Below are positions 1 through 8,633 of a stretch of DNA of 64,000 nucleotides, one piece after another. This DNA comes from an uncultured Aquimarina sp. GTDB taxonomy: Bacteria > Bacteroidota > Bacteroidia > Flavobacteriales > Flavobacteriaceae. Location: assembly GCA_947502885.1 (NCBI GenBank), contig CANNBP010000012.1, forward strand, positions 118,716 through 182,715, read 5' to 3'. The notes under the pieces are model-generated. The model searched no databases. It was not told where the DNA came from and saw only the letters and a program-made list of their open reading frames with translations. The translations under genes and the position numbers were made by a program. The stretch's first letter is position 1, and the number at the start of each line of letters is the position of its first letter.

Positions 1-1
1 A

Positions 2-328
2 ACAATAAGTACCCGCCCTGGTAAGGTTATCATTGTAGAAGGTATACTAATCCTTACACGCCCCAAAATACGAGAGTTGTTTGATATTAAAATATATGTG
101 CAAACTGATAGTGATGAGCGTTTAATTCGAAGATTGAAAAGAGATATTGTAGAACGAGGACGTGATATGAATGAGGTTTTAGAAAGATATCAAAACACCC
201 TAAAACCTATGCATCAACAATTTATTGACCCCACAAAAGAATTTGCAGATCTTATCATCCCTAATAATAGTTATAATGATGTTGCTGTCGATATTGTTAG
301 AACTATAATTAAAGAGCGCTTGAATTAA
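2..328 (+). CDS. udk: Uridine kinase, C-terminal part (5' end outside window)
   Basis: Salvage enzyme that phosphorylates uridine and cytidine to UMP and CMP in the cytoplasm. The window opens inside the gene; the frame stays open from base 2 to the TAA at 326-328, giving 108 residues. The visible part has the family block KVIIVEGILILT, then RELFDIKIYVQTDSDERLI and the basic LRRDI-type stretch that lies near the nucleotide site. The N-terminal P-loop is missing only because of the window edge. The next gene, an FtsB-like protein, starts 39 bases on. The family call is firm; the true start cannot be given. Confidence 0.9.
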   Translation, partial: TISTRPGKVIIVEGILILTRPKIRELFDIKIYVQTDSDERLIRRLKRDIVERGRDMNEVLERYQNTLKPMHQQFIDPTKEFADLIIPNNSYNDVAVDIVRTIIKERLN

Positions 329-367
329 CTTTTTGTACCTTTACCACTCATATTATTCTCAATTAAA

Positions 368-709
368 TTGAAGTTAAAGCAGTATTTTCAGAAACTAAAA
401 AACAAACCAGCACTAATCCCAATATTTGCTATATTTTTAAATAAATATGTACTTATTGTACTTCTGTTTGTGGTTTGGATGTTATTCTTTGACACAAATT
501 CATGGTTGATTCACAGAGAATTAGACCAAGAAATACAAGAACTCAAGAACAATAAAGAATACTATGTAAAGGAAATCATAAAGGATCAAAAAGATAGTAA
601 AGTGTTAAAAGATAGTAGCGAACTTGAAAAATTCGCTAGAGAAGAGTATTTTATGAAGCGTGATGATGAAGAAATATATATAATAGAATACGAAGATAGT
701 ATTCCCTAA
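368..709 (+). CDS. FtsB/DivIC-family septum formation initiator
   Basis: Small bitopic inner-membrane protein of the divisome, 113 residues. In the family these proteins bridge FtsL and FtsQ/DivIB at the septum. Seen in the sequence: a basic cytoplasmic N-terminus, one membrane segment at about residues 27-46 (YVLIVLLFVVWMLFF), then a charged coiled coil at about 50-80 and an acidic tail. The KFAREEYFMKRDDEEIYII block near the C-terminus is typical of bacteroidetal DivIC-like proteins. The start is a TTG, since no ATG fits upstream. It lies between udk and mutA, 13 bases before the latter, so the three are probably co-transcribed. Confidence 0.85.
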   Translation: MKLKQYFQKLKNKPALIPIFAIFLNKYVLIVLLFVVWMLFFDTNSWLIHRELDQEIQELKNNKEYYVKEIIKDQKDSKVLKDSSELEKFAREEYFMKRDDEEIYIIEYEDSIP

Positions 710-722
710 AACCTGTAAAAAG

Positions 723-2099
723 ATGAGTAAATCCTTATTTGATAACTTTGATGAAGTTTCTGCAAAACAATGGAAACAAAAAATTCAGTTTGATCTTAAA
801 GGCGCGGACTACAATGAAGCTTTGATTCACAAATCTTTAGAAGGAATCGACATTAAACCTTTTTATCATCAAGAAGATAAGTCCGAAATCAGTATTCCAC
901 TTTTTAATTCCTCTTCTTCTTATTGGAAAAACTCCTTAAAAATAGAAGTTGCAGATCCCATAATTGGTGATCAAAAAGTTTTGGAAGCATTAAAAAAGGG
1001 TGCAGAAAGTATTCACTTTGTTATTACTAATCAAAATGTAGAACCAGCTCAGCTATTAAAAAATATACCTATCGATATCCCTGTTTATATCGAAACCCAA
1101 TTTTTATCTATAGCCTATGTTCAAGAAATAAATGCCATTGCTCAAAATAAAAAATTGATTATTTATGTCCTTACTGATATCATTGGTAATTTGGGACGTA
1201 CAGGAAATTGGTATTCTAATTTAAAGAATGACCATCTTGCTTTTGATGAAATTGTTAAATGTAAGAACTTGGCAAGTACAATTAGTATTGATTTAGACTT
1301 GTATCAAAACTCTGGTGCAACAATGATTCAACAACTAGGATACAGTCTAGCTCATGCCAACGAATATCTTAATCATTGTAATGAAAGTAACTCTTCTATT
1401 TTAAAAGAAACACCTATTGTTTTTAAAGTAGCAGTAGGAGGAAATTATTTTTTTGAAATTGCAAAACTTAAAGCTCTTAGAGTATTATGGAATACATTAG
1501 CTAAAGCTTATGATATTAATCCACAATGTCACGTTATAGCCTACCCTACACACAGAAACAAAACTTTCTTAGACTATAATGTAAATATGTTACGTACTAC
1601 TACAGAATGCATGAGTGCTATTCTTGGAGAAGCAAATACAATACAAAACCTTCCTTATGATACCATTTACAACCTCGAAAATGAATTTGGAACAAGGATT
1701 GCCATAAATCAACTTCTCATTCTAAAAAAAGAAAGCTATTTTGATCTAGTTACTAATCCTACGTCCGGAGCTTATTATATTGAAAGTATTACAGAGCAAA
1801 TGGCAGAAAAAGCGTTGTCATTGTTTAAAAACATTGAAACAGGAGGAGGTTTTTTAAAACAACTTAAATCTGGGGTTATTCAGAAAAAAATCAAAGAAAG
1901 TTCAGAAAAAGAACAAGAGTTATTTGATAATGAAGAGATTGTATTGACTGGCGTTAATACGTATCAAAATAAAAATGAAACTACTCCAAATTTCGAAAAA
2001 CCTGTATTTGAAAAAAAGAATGTGAGAAAAACGTTAATCTCTCCGATTATAACAAGGCGATTACCATACAAAAAAGAAACAGAAACCGTACAAAATTAG
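723..2099 (+). CDS. mutA: Methylmalonyl-CoA mutase small (beta) subunit
   Basis: Non-catalytic partner of the adenosylcobalamin-dependent mutase that interconverts (R)-methylmalonyl-CoA and succinyl-CoA (propionate metabolism). 458 residues, shorter than many small subunits. It keeps the TIM-barrel-like mutase domain (AKQWKQKIQFDLKGADYNEAL at the N-terminus; LKALRVLWNTLAKAY and the PTSGAYYIESITEQMAEKA block near 350), while the C-terminal B12-binding region is absent or reduced to a short tail with no DxHxxG motif, as expected for this subunit. The catalytic subunit mutB lies about 1.7 kb downstream, separated by two unrelated genes, which is unusual because the pair is normally adjacent. Confidence 0.93.
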   Translation: MSKSLFDNFDEVSAKQWKQKIQFDLKGADYNEALIHKSLEGIDIKPFYHQEDKSEISIPLFNSSSSYWKNSLKIEVADPIIGDQKVLEALKKGAESIHFVITNQNVEPAQLLKNIPIDIPVYIETQFLSIAYVQEINAIAQNKKLIIYVLTDIIGNLGRTGNWYSNLKNDHLAFDEIVKCKNLASTISIDLDLYQNSGATMIQQLGYSLAHANEYLNHCNESNSSILKETPIVFKVAVGGNYFFEIAKLKALRVLWNTLAKAYDINPQCHVIAYPTHRNKTFLDYNVNMLRTTTECMSAILGEANTIQNLPYDTIYNLENEFGTRIAINQLLILKKESYFDLVTNPTSGAYYIESITEQMAEKALSLFKNIETGGGFLKQLKSGVIQKKIKESSEKEQELFDNEEIVLTGVNTYQNKNETTPNFEKPVFEKKNVRKTLISPIITRRLPYKKETETVQN

Positions 2100-2163
2100 C
2101 ATAAGTCATTAATTTTTTGTACATTACGTAATAACCTAATTTGTATAACTAACATTTTAATCT

Positions 2164-2805
2164 ATGCCCCAAAAGATTAAACATATGGTTGTATTATTCA
2201 TTTTTACATTATGTATTTATGTTAATGGTAATACTCAAACCTCTACAGAAAACTTTGACTGTCTACAAATAGACAATCTTGGGATTCTAAAAAAGTCATT
2301 TGATTCTTTTGAAAAAGATTTATTTAATCATTATGCTTTTGGTAATGACACTATAAAAACATACCGTACTTTTCTTACCGAAGTTTATAGTTTATCCATA
2401 AACTTAAGAAAACTTCCATCTACGACTTCTTTAGAATTAGCTCGTGTATTCAAGAAAAAAGCAACAGATAGAAATTCTTTATGGATTTTATTAAGTGAAT
2501 ACGATGAAGGAATGGAGGCTTCTGAAAATGCAAATACTCAAAAAGACGTACAAAACGATTCTGAAACTTTAACCTTTAACTATCGTGGTGGTTTTATTCA
2601 GTGCCTCAAAAACACAAATGAAAGCGACGCATTTAAAGAAATTATAGAAACCCTTGAGTTCAATGGTAATGTAAGCCCTTCTTTAATTGCTCAAAGAATT
2701 CATGACTTACCCACTAATGAGTTTAATACTCCAGAAGTAAAAAGTTTTATCGCGTTTGATATTTTTTATTCTATTCTATTAGTTATAGAAAAGGCATTTA
2801 GATGA
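2164..2805 (+). CDS. Exported protein of unknown function, tandem paralogue 1
   Basis: I do not recognise this 213-residue family. The N-terminus looks like a Sec signal peptide (hydrophobic MVVLFIFTLCIYVNG, likely cut near NTQ). The mature part is soluble and probably mostly helical. It is clearly paralogous to the next gene: both share a first-block Cys, a DN/DD-GI-KKSFDSFEKDLF-like block, FGNDTIKTYRTFL, LSINLRKLPS, FNYRGGFIQCLKN and a C-terminal FIAFDIFYSILLVIEKAF-like helix. Two cysteines are conserved between the copies (about residues 33 and 142), so a disulfide is possible. It sits between mutA and mutB, but nothing in it points to mutase function. Confidence 0.75.
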   Translation: MPQKIKHMVVLFIFTLCIYVNGNTQTSTENFDCLQIDNLGILKKSFDSFEKDLFNHYAFGNDTIKTYRTFLTEVYSLSINLRKLPSTTSLELARVFKKKATDRNSLWILLSEYDEGMEASENANTQKDVQNDSETLTFNYRGGFIQCLKNTNESDAFKEIIETLEFNGNVSPSLIAQRIHDLPTNEFNTPEVKSFIAFDIFYSILLVIEKAFR

Positions 2806-3084
2806 TTTTGGTTTTAAAACACTATTTATTACGCACTCAATAATATCTCTAAATTTTTAACCGCATATAAATTATCAACTGGAACTTATTCTTGTATTTG
2901 TTAAAAAAGTTAGATAATTCTTCAACCATTCTAGTTGCTAATACATACCAAGAATTCTCTTCTTATTAATAACATTTCTTAAAAATAATGCCAATAAAAT
3001 GTTAATTTCAGCAAACAAATCACTAACTTGACGGGCAAATTATAAATTTTAGCCTATAACATTAACATTACTAAATCTAAATCA

Positions 3085-3708
3085 ATGCCCCTTAAGATTA
3101 GATCTAGCATCCTAATACTTGTATTAGCTTGTTTAAAAGTAACGTACGCACAATCTGATTTTTTTTGCTATTCAGTTGATGACACTGGTATCATCCAAAA
3201 AGCATACAATTCATTTGAGAAAGACCTATTTAGTTATTACAAATTTGGTAATGACTCCATCAAAACTTATCGTACATTTTTAGCAGAAGTTGCCAGTTTA
3301 TCAATTAATCTAAAAAAATTGCCTTCAGAGAACTCTATAAGGTTAGTTCGTGAATTTAAAAAAATGGCAAGCAATAGAAAATCTCTTTGGATCAAGCTAA
3401 GTGAATATGAAAACCAAGAAGTTCAAAAAGGTCCTTCACCTTCTATTCCTAAAAAAGATGAAAAAGAGTTATTAATCTTTAACTACCGAGGAGGTTTCAT
3501 TCAATGTCTTAAAAATTCTAGCGACAGTAGAGATTTTAAAGATATTATCAATTCATTAGAAGAAGATGGAAATATCAGTACCTCTCTAGTTTCTCAAAAA
3601 GTTTATTACCTACCAGACAAATACCTATCCGCCAAACAGGTAAAAAACTTTATCGCCTTTGATATTTATTATTCGATTTTAATGGTAATCGAAAAAGCAT
3701 TTAAATAA
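3085..3708 (+). CDS. Exported protein of unknown function, tandem paralogue 2
   Basis: 207-residue exported protein, second member of the tandem pair. The signal peptide is MPLKIRSSILILVLACLKV and cleavage is probable after TYAQ. Conserved blocks shared with the previous gene include FEKDLFSYYKFGNDSIKTY, SLSINLKKLPS, FNYRGGFIQCLKN and the C-terminal FIAFDIYYSILMVIEKAF. The copies diverge most in the linker around residues 115-130, which is charged and low-complexity in both. The 279-base spacer before it has no coding potential I can support and is AT-rich, so this copy may have its own promoter. The function is unknown; tandem duplication is the main observation. Confidence 0.75.
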   Translation: MPLKIRSSILILVLACLKVTYAQSDFFCYSVDDTGIIQKAYNSFEKDLFSYYKFGNDSIKTYRTFLAEVASLSINLKKLPSENSIRLVREFKKMASNRKSLWIKLSEYENQEVQKGPSPSIPKKDEKELLIFNYRGGFIQCLKNSSDSRDFKDIINSLEEDGNISTSLVSQKVYYLPDKYLSAKQVKNFIAFDIYYSILMVIEKAFK

Positions 3709-3826
3709 CACCATGAACATTCTAATATAAACTTATGTTAGAATTAAGTACTTTACGAAAATAAATCATTTTAAAACCTTATTTTTATATCCATAATACT
3801 ATTTGAAAAAATGAGGTTTTTGAATA

Positions 3827-5959
3827 ATGAATAGAAAAGACATACAACATCTTCAGTTACCGAAACAAGGTATACTTGAAAAACCCAATAAAAGTTCAAC
3901 TCATACTTCTGCCGAAGGAATTAAAATAAAATCCTTTTATGATAAGGACGATATTTCAGATCTAAAACACCTTAATTTCTCTGCCGGAATTCCACCATAT
4001 TTGCGTGGTCCCTATTCTACAATGTATGTGCGTAGACCATGGACAATAAGACAATATGCAGGGTTCTCTACCGCCGAAGAAAGTAATGCCTTTTATCGAA
4101 GAAACCTTAAAGCTGGACAAAAAGGACTCTCTGTTGCTTTTGATTTGGCAACACATAGAGGATATGATAGTGATCATGAAAGAGTTTTTGGTGATGTAGG
4201 AATGGCCGGTGTAGCAATTGATACTGTAGAGGATATGAAAATACTATTTGATCAGATTCCTTTGGATCAAATGTCCGTATCAATGACTATGAATGGTGCT
4301 GTACTCCCTATTATGGCCTTTTATATTGTTGCAGCAGAAGAACAAGGAGTAGACAAAAATAAGCTAGCAGGAACTATACAAAATGACATCTTAAAAGAGT
4401 TTATGGTTCGTAATACGTATATCTATCCCCCGACTCCATCTATGCGTATTATTGGTGATATTTTTAAGTATTGTTCTGAGCACATGCCAAAATTTAACCC
4501 GATAAGTATCTCGGGATACCATATGCAAGAAGCCGGTGCTACCTGTGATATTGAGTTAGCATATACATTAGCAGATGGTTTAGAGTATATACGAAAAGGG
4601 ATTGAAGCTGGAATGGATATTGATTCATTCGCTCCTCGATTGTCATTCTTTTGGGCCATTGGAATGGATCACTTTATGGAAATTGCGAAAATGCGTGCTG
4701 CACGTATGCTATGGGCCAAATTGGTTCAACCATTTAATCCCAAAAACCCTAAATCTTTAATGCTAAGAACCCACTGTCAAACCAGTGGTTGGAGTCTTAC
4801 TGCACAAGATCCTTTTAATAATGTAGCTCGTACATGTATTGAAGCTAGTGCTGCAGCATTTGGGGGTACACAAAGCTTACATACAAACGCCCTAGATGAA
4901 GCCATTGCTTTACCAACAGATTTTTCTGCTAGAATAGCTAGAAACACCCAAATATACTTACAGCAAGAAACAAAAATAACAAAAACCGTAGACCCTTGGG
5001 CAGGAAGTTATTATGTAGAATCTTTAACTCATGATATTGCAGAAAAAGCTTGGAAGCTAATAGAAGAAGTTGAAAGCCTTGGTGGTATGACAAAGGCCAT
5101 AGAAGCTGGCATACCAAAAATGAGGATTGAAGAAGCTGCAGCAAGAAAACAAGCTCGAATAGACAGTGAGCAAGACATTATAATTGGCGTAAATCAGTTT
5201 AAATTAGACCAAGAAGATCCTATCAGCACACTAAAAGTTGACAATCAATCTGTAAGATCTCAACAAATAAAAAGTATAACACAAGTAAAAGAAACAAGAA
5301 ATGAACAAGAGGTTCAAAAAACCCTACATGATTTAACTTTAGCTGCGAGTAATAATCAACAAAATTTATTAGCTTTAGCAATAGAGGCCGCTAGACAAAG
5401 AGCAACATTAGGAGAAATTAGCAATGCCCTAGAAAAAGAATTTGGAAGGTATAAAGCAGAAATTAAATCATTTACAGGTGTGTACTCAAAAGAAATAAAA
5501 AATGACAAAGCCTTTGAGAAAGCCAGAGAATTGGCTAATCAGTATGCAGAGTTAGAGGGTCGAAGGCCAAGAATTATGATCGCAAAAATGGGACAAGATG
5601 GTCATGATCGTGGTGCCAAAGTAGTAGCCACAAGTTATGCCGATGTTGGGTTTGATGTCGATATCGGACCTTTGTTTCAAACACCAGAAGAAGCTGCCAA
5701 ACAAGCAGTAGAAAATGATGTACATATTGTAGGCGTCTCTTCTTTAGCAGGCGGACACAAAACATTGGTTCCTCAAATTATTGCGACCCTTAAGAAATAT
5801 GGTCGAGAAGATATTATGGTTATTGTTGGGGGAGTGATTCCTCCCGATGATTACGACCATCTTTTTGATGCTGGTGCAGTAGCTGTTTTTGGACCAGGAA
5901 CAAAAATTAGTGAAGCTGCTATTACAATTTTAAAAATTCTGATAGCAACACACGAATAA
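3827..5959 (+). CDS. mutB: Methylmalonyl-CoA mutase large (alpha) subunit
   Basis: Catalytic, adenosylcobalamin-binding subunit of methylmalonyl-CoA mutase, 710 residues, normal length. The N-terminal barrel carries LRGPYSTMYVRRPWTIRQYAG, which contacts the CoA substrate, and FSAGIPPYLRGPY ahead of it. The C-terminal cobalamin domain (about 575-705) has the base-off/His-on signature GQDGHDRG (DxHxxG), then SSLAGGHKTLVPQI and VIVGGVIPPDDY, as in active enzymes. It is separated from mutA by the tandem paralogues. A 24-bp perfect palindrome covers its stop codon. No cobalamin riboswitch is visible in its 118-base leader. Confidence 0.96.
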   Translation: MNRKDIQHLQLPKQGILEKPNKSSTHTSAEGIKIKSFYDKDDISDLKHLNFSAGIPPYLRGPYSTMYVRRPWTIRQYAGFSTAEESNAFYRRNLKAGQKGLSVAFDLATHRGYDSDHERVFGDVGMAGVAIDTVEDMKILFDQIPLDQMSVSMTMNGAVLPIMAFYIVAAEEQGVDKNKLAGTIQNDILKEFMVRNTYIYPPTPSMRIIGDIFKYCSEHMPKFNPISISGYHMQEAGATCDIELAYTLADGLEYIRKGIEAGMDIDSFAPRLSFFWAIGMDHFMEIAKMRAARMLWAKLVQPFNPKNPKSLMLRTHCQTSGWSLTAQDPFNNVARTCIEASAAAFGGTQSLHTNALDEAIALPTDFSARIARNTQIYLQQETKITKTVDPWAGSYYVESLTHDIAEKAWKLIEEVESLGGMTKAIEAGIPKMRIEEAAARKQARIDSEQDIIIGVNQFKLDQEDPISTLKVDNQSVRSQQIKSITQVKETRNEQEVQKTLHDLTLAASNNQQNLLALAIEAARQRATLGEISNALEKEFGRYKAEIKSFTGVYSKEIKNDKAFEKARELANQYAELEGRRPRIMIAKMGQDGHDRGAKVVATSYADVGFDVDIGPLFQTPEEAAKQAVENDVHIVGVSSLAGGHKTLVPQIIATLKKYGREDIMVIVGGVIPPDDYDHLFDAGAVAVFGPGTKISEAAITILKILIATHE

Positions 5960-5980
5960 AACTATGCATGCATAGTTTTA
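5957..5980. repeat. 24-bp perfect palindrome over the mutB stop codon
   Basis: TAAAACTATGCA followed directly by its reverse complement, starting at the TAA of mutB. As RNA it would fold into a hairpin with the A/U-rich foot TAAAA/TTTTA. It may act as a weak terminator or 3' stabiliser, or be a protein-binding palindrome. The downstream SDR gene starts 54 bases later, so full termination here would uncouple it from mutB. Confidence 0.6.
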
Positions 5981-6033
5981 TTGAAGTTTAAATTGTACCT
6001 TTCCAAAAAATATAATGTGATAAAAGTATCTAT

Positions 6034-6915
6034 ATGAGTTATACAGAAAAAATGCTTCGAGATGGGGCCCTGCAAGGAAAAAATATTGTTGTTACAGGTG
6101 GCGGTAGTGGTCTAGGAAAATCTATGACCAAATATTTTCTTGAACTTGGTGCCAAAGTAGCTATAACTTCTCGTAACCTTGAGAAATTACAAAATACTGC
6201 AAAAGAACTCGAAACAGAAACTGGAGGAACATGTTTACCTGTACAATGTGATGTTAGGGAATATGACCAAGTTGAGGCTATGAAAAATCAAGTTCTAGAT
6301 GCTTTTGGATCAGTAGACATATTACTAAATAACGCTGCCGGAAATTTTATTTCACCTACAGAACGTCTATCACATCGGGCTTTTGACACAATCATTGATA
6401 TTGTTCTTAAAGGCACTAAAAACTGTACTTTGGCCTTTGGTAAACATTGGATAGATACTCAATATAAAAACACTATTGTTCTTAATATCGTTACTACATA
6501 CGCCTGGACAGGGTCAGCCTATGTGGTACCAAGTGCTACTGCAAAAGCGGGTGTTCTGGCAATGACTAGATCATTAGCTGTTGAATGGGCTAAATACGGA
6601 ATGCGTTTTAACGCAATTGCACCAGGACCATTTCCTACAAAAGGTGCATGGGATCGCTTATTGCCCGGTGAACTAAAAGATAAATTTGACATGAAAAAAC
6701 AAGTCCCTTTGGCTCGTGTTGGTGATCACCAAGAATTAGCTAACCTTGCTGCTTATTTAGTTTCTGATTTTTCTGCTTATGTAAATGGTGAAGTAGTGAC
6801 ATTGGATGGAGGTGAATGGCTTAAAGGAGCAGGACAATTTAATTTATTAGAACAAGTACCCGAAGAAATGTGGGATATGCTTGAGGCCATGATTAGAGCT
6901 AAAAAAGGGAAGTAA
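6034..6915 (+). CDS. SDR oxidoreductase, 2,4-dienoyl-CoA-reductase-like
   Basis: Cytoplasmic NAD(P)-dependent short-chain dehydrogenase, 293 residues. The Rossmann motif VTGGGSGLGKS lies near residues 20-30 and NNAAGNF near 100. The usual YxxxK catalytic pair reads SATAK, so Tyr is replaced by Ser while Lys remains. This is the pattern of 2,4-dienoyl-CoA reductases (DECR1/DECR2 type), and the following AGVLAMTRSLAVEWAKYGMR block and PGPFPTKGAW agree. The likely role is the auxiliary reductase step in beta-oxidation of unsaturated fatty acids. It follows mutB by 74 bases, fitting an acyl-CoA catabolic cluster, and ends at a strong bidirectional terminator. Confidence 0.85.
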   Translation: MSYTEKMLRDGALQGKNIVVTGGGSGLGKSMTKYFLELGAKVAITSRNLEKLQNTAKELETETGGTCLPVQCDVREYDQVEAMKNQVLDAFGSVDILLNNAAGNFISPTERLSHRAFDTIIDIVLKGTKNCTLAFGKHWIDTQYKNTIVLNIVTTYAWTGSAYVVPSATAKAGVLAMTRSLAVEWAKYGMRFNAIAPGPFPTKGAWDRLLPGELKDKFDMKKQVPLARVGDHQELANLAAYLVSDFSAYVNGEVVTLDGGEWLKGAGQFNLLEQVPEEMWDMLEAMIRAKKGK

Positions 6916-6952
6916 CACCACTTATTTCTCTAGTATATTTATTACAAAAACA

Positions 6953-6992
6953 AAAAAGGTCAGATCTCTATTACTATAGATCTGACCTTTTT
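6953..6992. terminator. Bidirectional intrinsic terminator after the SDR gene
   Basis: Perfect 15-bp stem AAAAAGGTCAGATCT/AGATCTGACCTTTTT (6953-6967 and 6978-6992) around a 10-base loop. A-run on the left and T-run on the right give U-tracts in both directions. Confidence 0.9.
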
Positions 6993-7202
6993 ATTCCTCC
7001 CCTATTGCCGATAAAACCAATCTAACAACGGTCTTCTCCCTATTCTTAGTGCAATCCAAAAAAACAACTAAAACCTTGTTAAATTCAACAAAAAAATTGG
7101 TCTTTTTATACAATCTTAAACTCAAAAAAAAGCTTTTAAAATTAATTACTGCAAAGATTGCATAAAAAACAATTCTCTCATTTTTATACACGAAAATTTA
7201 TT

Positions 7203-7210
7203 TACTTTCG
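7203..7210 (+). promoter_or_regulatory. Predicted -7 box for the barrel gene at 7235
   Basis: TACTTTCG matches the Bacteroidetes -7 consensus TAnnTTTG at 7 of 8 bases (5 of 6 fixed positions), 24 bases before the ATG. No clear TTG -33 element is seen at the usual distance. Confidence 0.5.
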
Positions 7211-7234
7211 CCCGCTTAAATAAAATTTAAAAAA

Positions 7235-8452
7235 ATGACACTTAGGATTACATTATTATATCTACTAATAAGCACTGCTCTTTTTGCTCAAAACAAATTC
7301 GAAAAAGGAATTATTCAATTTAAAGATGGTCATCAAGAAAATGGGTACATAGAATATGAACCTAGTTCACCTACAGCAATTTTGTTTAAGAAAGCTGTAA
7401 ATGACCCCTCAAAAACTATAAACCCGAACTTAGTTGATTATTATTCTTTCGATAATTTTCAAAGAAAATTTAGTTCGCAAACATTAGAAAAATCAGACTA
7501 TTTCTTAGAGATTATTATTGAAGGAAGGGCTTCTTTGCTTTCTCTAAAGAATAGTAATAAACCCATTCGTTATTTCTTAAAATCAGAGAAATCTGGTTTA
7601 AAAGAACTAGATATTATCAATAGAATTGATAATAGAGTAGAGAATAATGGTCAAGTCACTCAATTTAAAGTAAAGCGTTATATAGGTGTACTCAATTTAG
7701 AATTTAATGACCATCCTACTATTTCCAAAAAAATTAAAAACGTAAAACTTTCGCAAACCAGTTTATCAAAAATATTTAGCGAATACAATACTCATTTCGA
7801 CAAATCAACTTTTAATTCAGAAATACTTGAAAAAAAAGACATTCACAGAATAAGTTTTGATATCGGTATAAATAACACAAAAACAACTCCCGAAGGTAAA
7901 AACATTAGAGCACTTGAATTAGAAAACAAAGTAACACCTACAATTGGGGTTAATTACACATATACTCCTTCTTTTTTCTCTTCAAAAACATCATTTCTAT
8001 TTGGTATACATTATAATCATATTAATGCTCAAGGCAACTATTATAGAATACATGATGTCCTAAAGGATAAATATGAATTAACTAAAATTAATGCCAAATC
8101 TGCTAGCTTTAGACTTGGTATTGTTTATAGTTTTGCTAAGCCACAAAAAAGATTAAGACCAAGTATAGGTGCATATGCATTAGGTAACTTCTTACTTAAT
8201 TCATCTAGCGCATATGTTAAAGTTGATGCCAACGGTAACGAAAGTGAGCTTTATGAAGGTTTCAACCTTAGTAAACAAGGAACCGTTGGAGGCTTAGGTC
8301 TTGAACTTGGATTTAATTATAGAATACATAATGACAATGATCTAACATTCAAGTTTGGTTACGAAGTCATTGGAGATCATTTCAAAGAAAAACCTTCAAT
8401 ATACCCTAACAAAACAATTATTTTTAGATTAGGTTATAGTATTAAGTTATAA
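7235..8452 (+). CDS. Outer-membrane beta-barrel protein, unknown function
   Basis: 405 residues with an N-terminal signal peptide (MTLRITLLYLLISTALFAQ). The first half (about 25-200) is a soluble region that opens with KGIIQFKDGHQENGYIEY, a block seen at the start of several flavobacterial exported proteins. The second half alternates polar and aromatic/hydrophobic residues and ends IIFRLGYSIKL, a typical C-terminal beta-strand of an outer-membrane barrel. No enzymatic motif is visible. The gene stands alone between two terminators with its own promoter. It is probably an outer-membrane protein of about 8-10 strands; its role is unknown. Confidence 0.7.
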   Translation: MTLRITLLYLLISTALFAQNKFEKGIIQFKDGHQENGYIEYEPSSPTAILFKKAVNDPSKTINPNLVDYYSFDNFQRKFSSQTLEKSDYFLEIIIEGRASLLSLKNSNKPIRYFLKSEKSGLKELDIINRIDNRVENNGQVTQFKVKRYIGVLNLEFNDHPTISKKIKNVKLSQTSLSKIFSEYNTHFDKSTFNSEILEKKDIHRISFDIGINNTKTTPEGKNIRALELENKVTPTIGVNYTYTPSFFSSKTSFLFGIHYNHINAQGNYYRIHDVLKDKYELTKINAKSASFRLGIVYSFAKPQKRLRPSIGAYALGNFLLNSSSAYVKVDANGNESELYEGFNLSKQGTVGGLGLELGFNYRIHNDNDLTFKFGYEVIGDHFKEKPSIYPNKTIIFRLGYSIKL

Positions 8453-8521
8453 TATATCCCCTAACCTATTATAAAAAACGTCATACACATCTTGTTTTAT
8501 TAACAATCTAAAAAGCACTAT

Positions 8522-8551
8522 AGACCATCCTTAGCGGGGATGGTCTTTTTT
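8522..8551 (+). terminator. Intrinsic terminator after the barrel gene
   Basis: Perfect 9-bp stem AGACCATCC/GGATGGTCT (8522-8530, 8538-8546), 7-base loop and a T-run of six. It lies 70 bases after the stop and ends the transcript before parA. Confidence 0.9.
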
Positions 8552-8633
8552 ATTCTGACACTGTTAACATTTTTCATTTTTATAATATATAATAAATCGT
8601 ATTTTTATCGCTGTAAAATCCAAATCTTCCCCT

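Larger units (their letters stand above)
6916..7234. other. 319-base intergenic region
   Basis: Holds the terminator at 6953-6992 and, at its right end, a promoter for the next gene (7203-7210). A 66-codon open frame runs leftward at 6991-7191, but its composition is that of AT-rich intergenic DNA and it has no recognisable domain, so I do not call it a gene. Nothing else is evident. Confidence 0.6.

Noticed and set aside
1540..1560. TACCCTAC in mutA resembling the ECF motif
   Set aside because: Inside a coding region and the second box is not at the right spacing; similar partial matches near 45430, 49106 and 62310 fail for the same reasons.
3709..3826. Cobalamin riboswitch before mutB
   Set aside because: The 118-base leader is too short and lacks the B12-box; none is seen before mutA either.
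6991..7191. 66-codon leftward frame between the SDR and barrel genes
   Set aside because: AT-rich, no domain, no promoter on the minus strand, and it starts over the terminator; chance frame.
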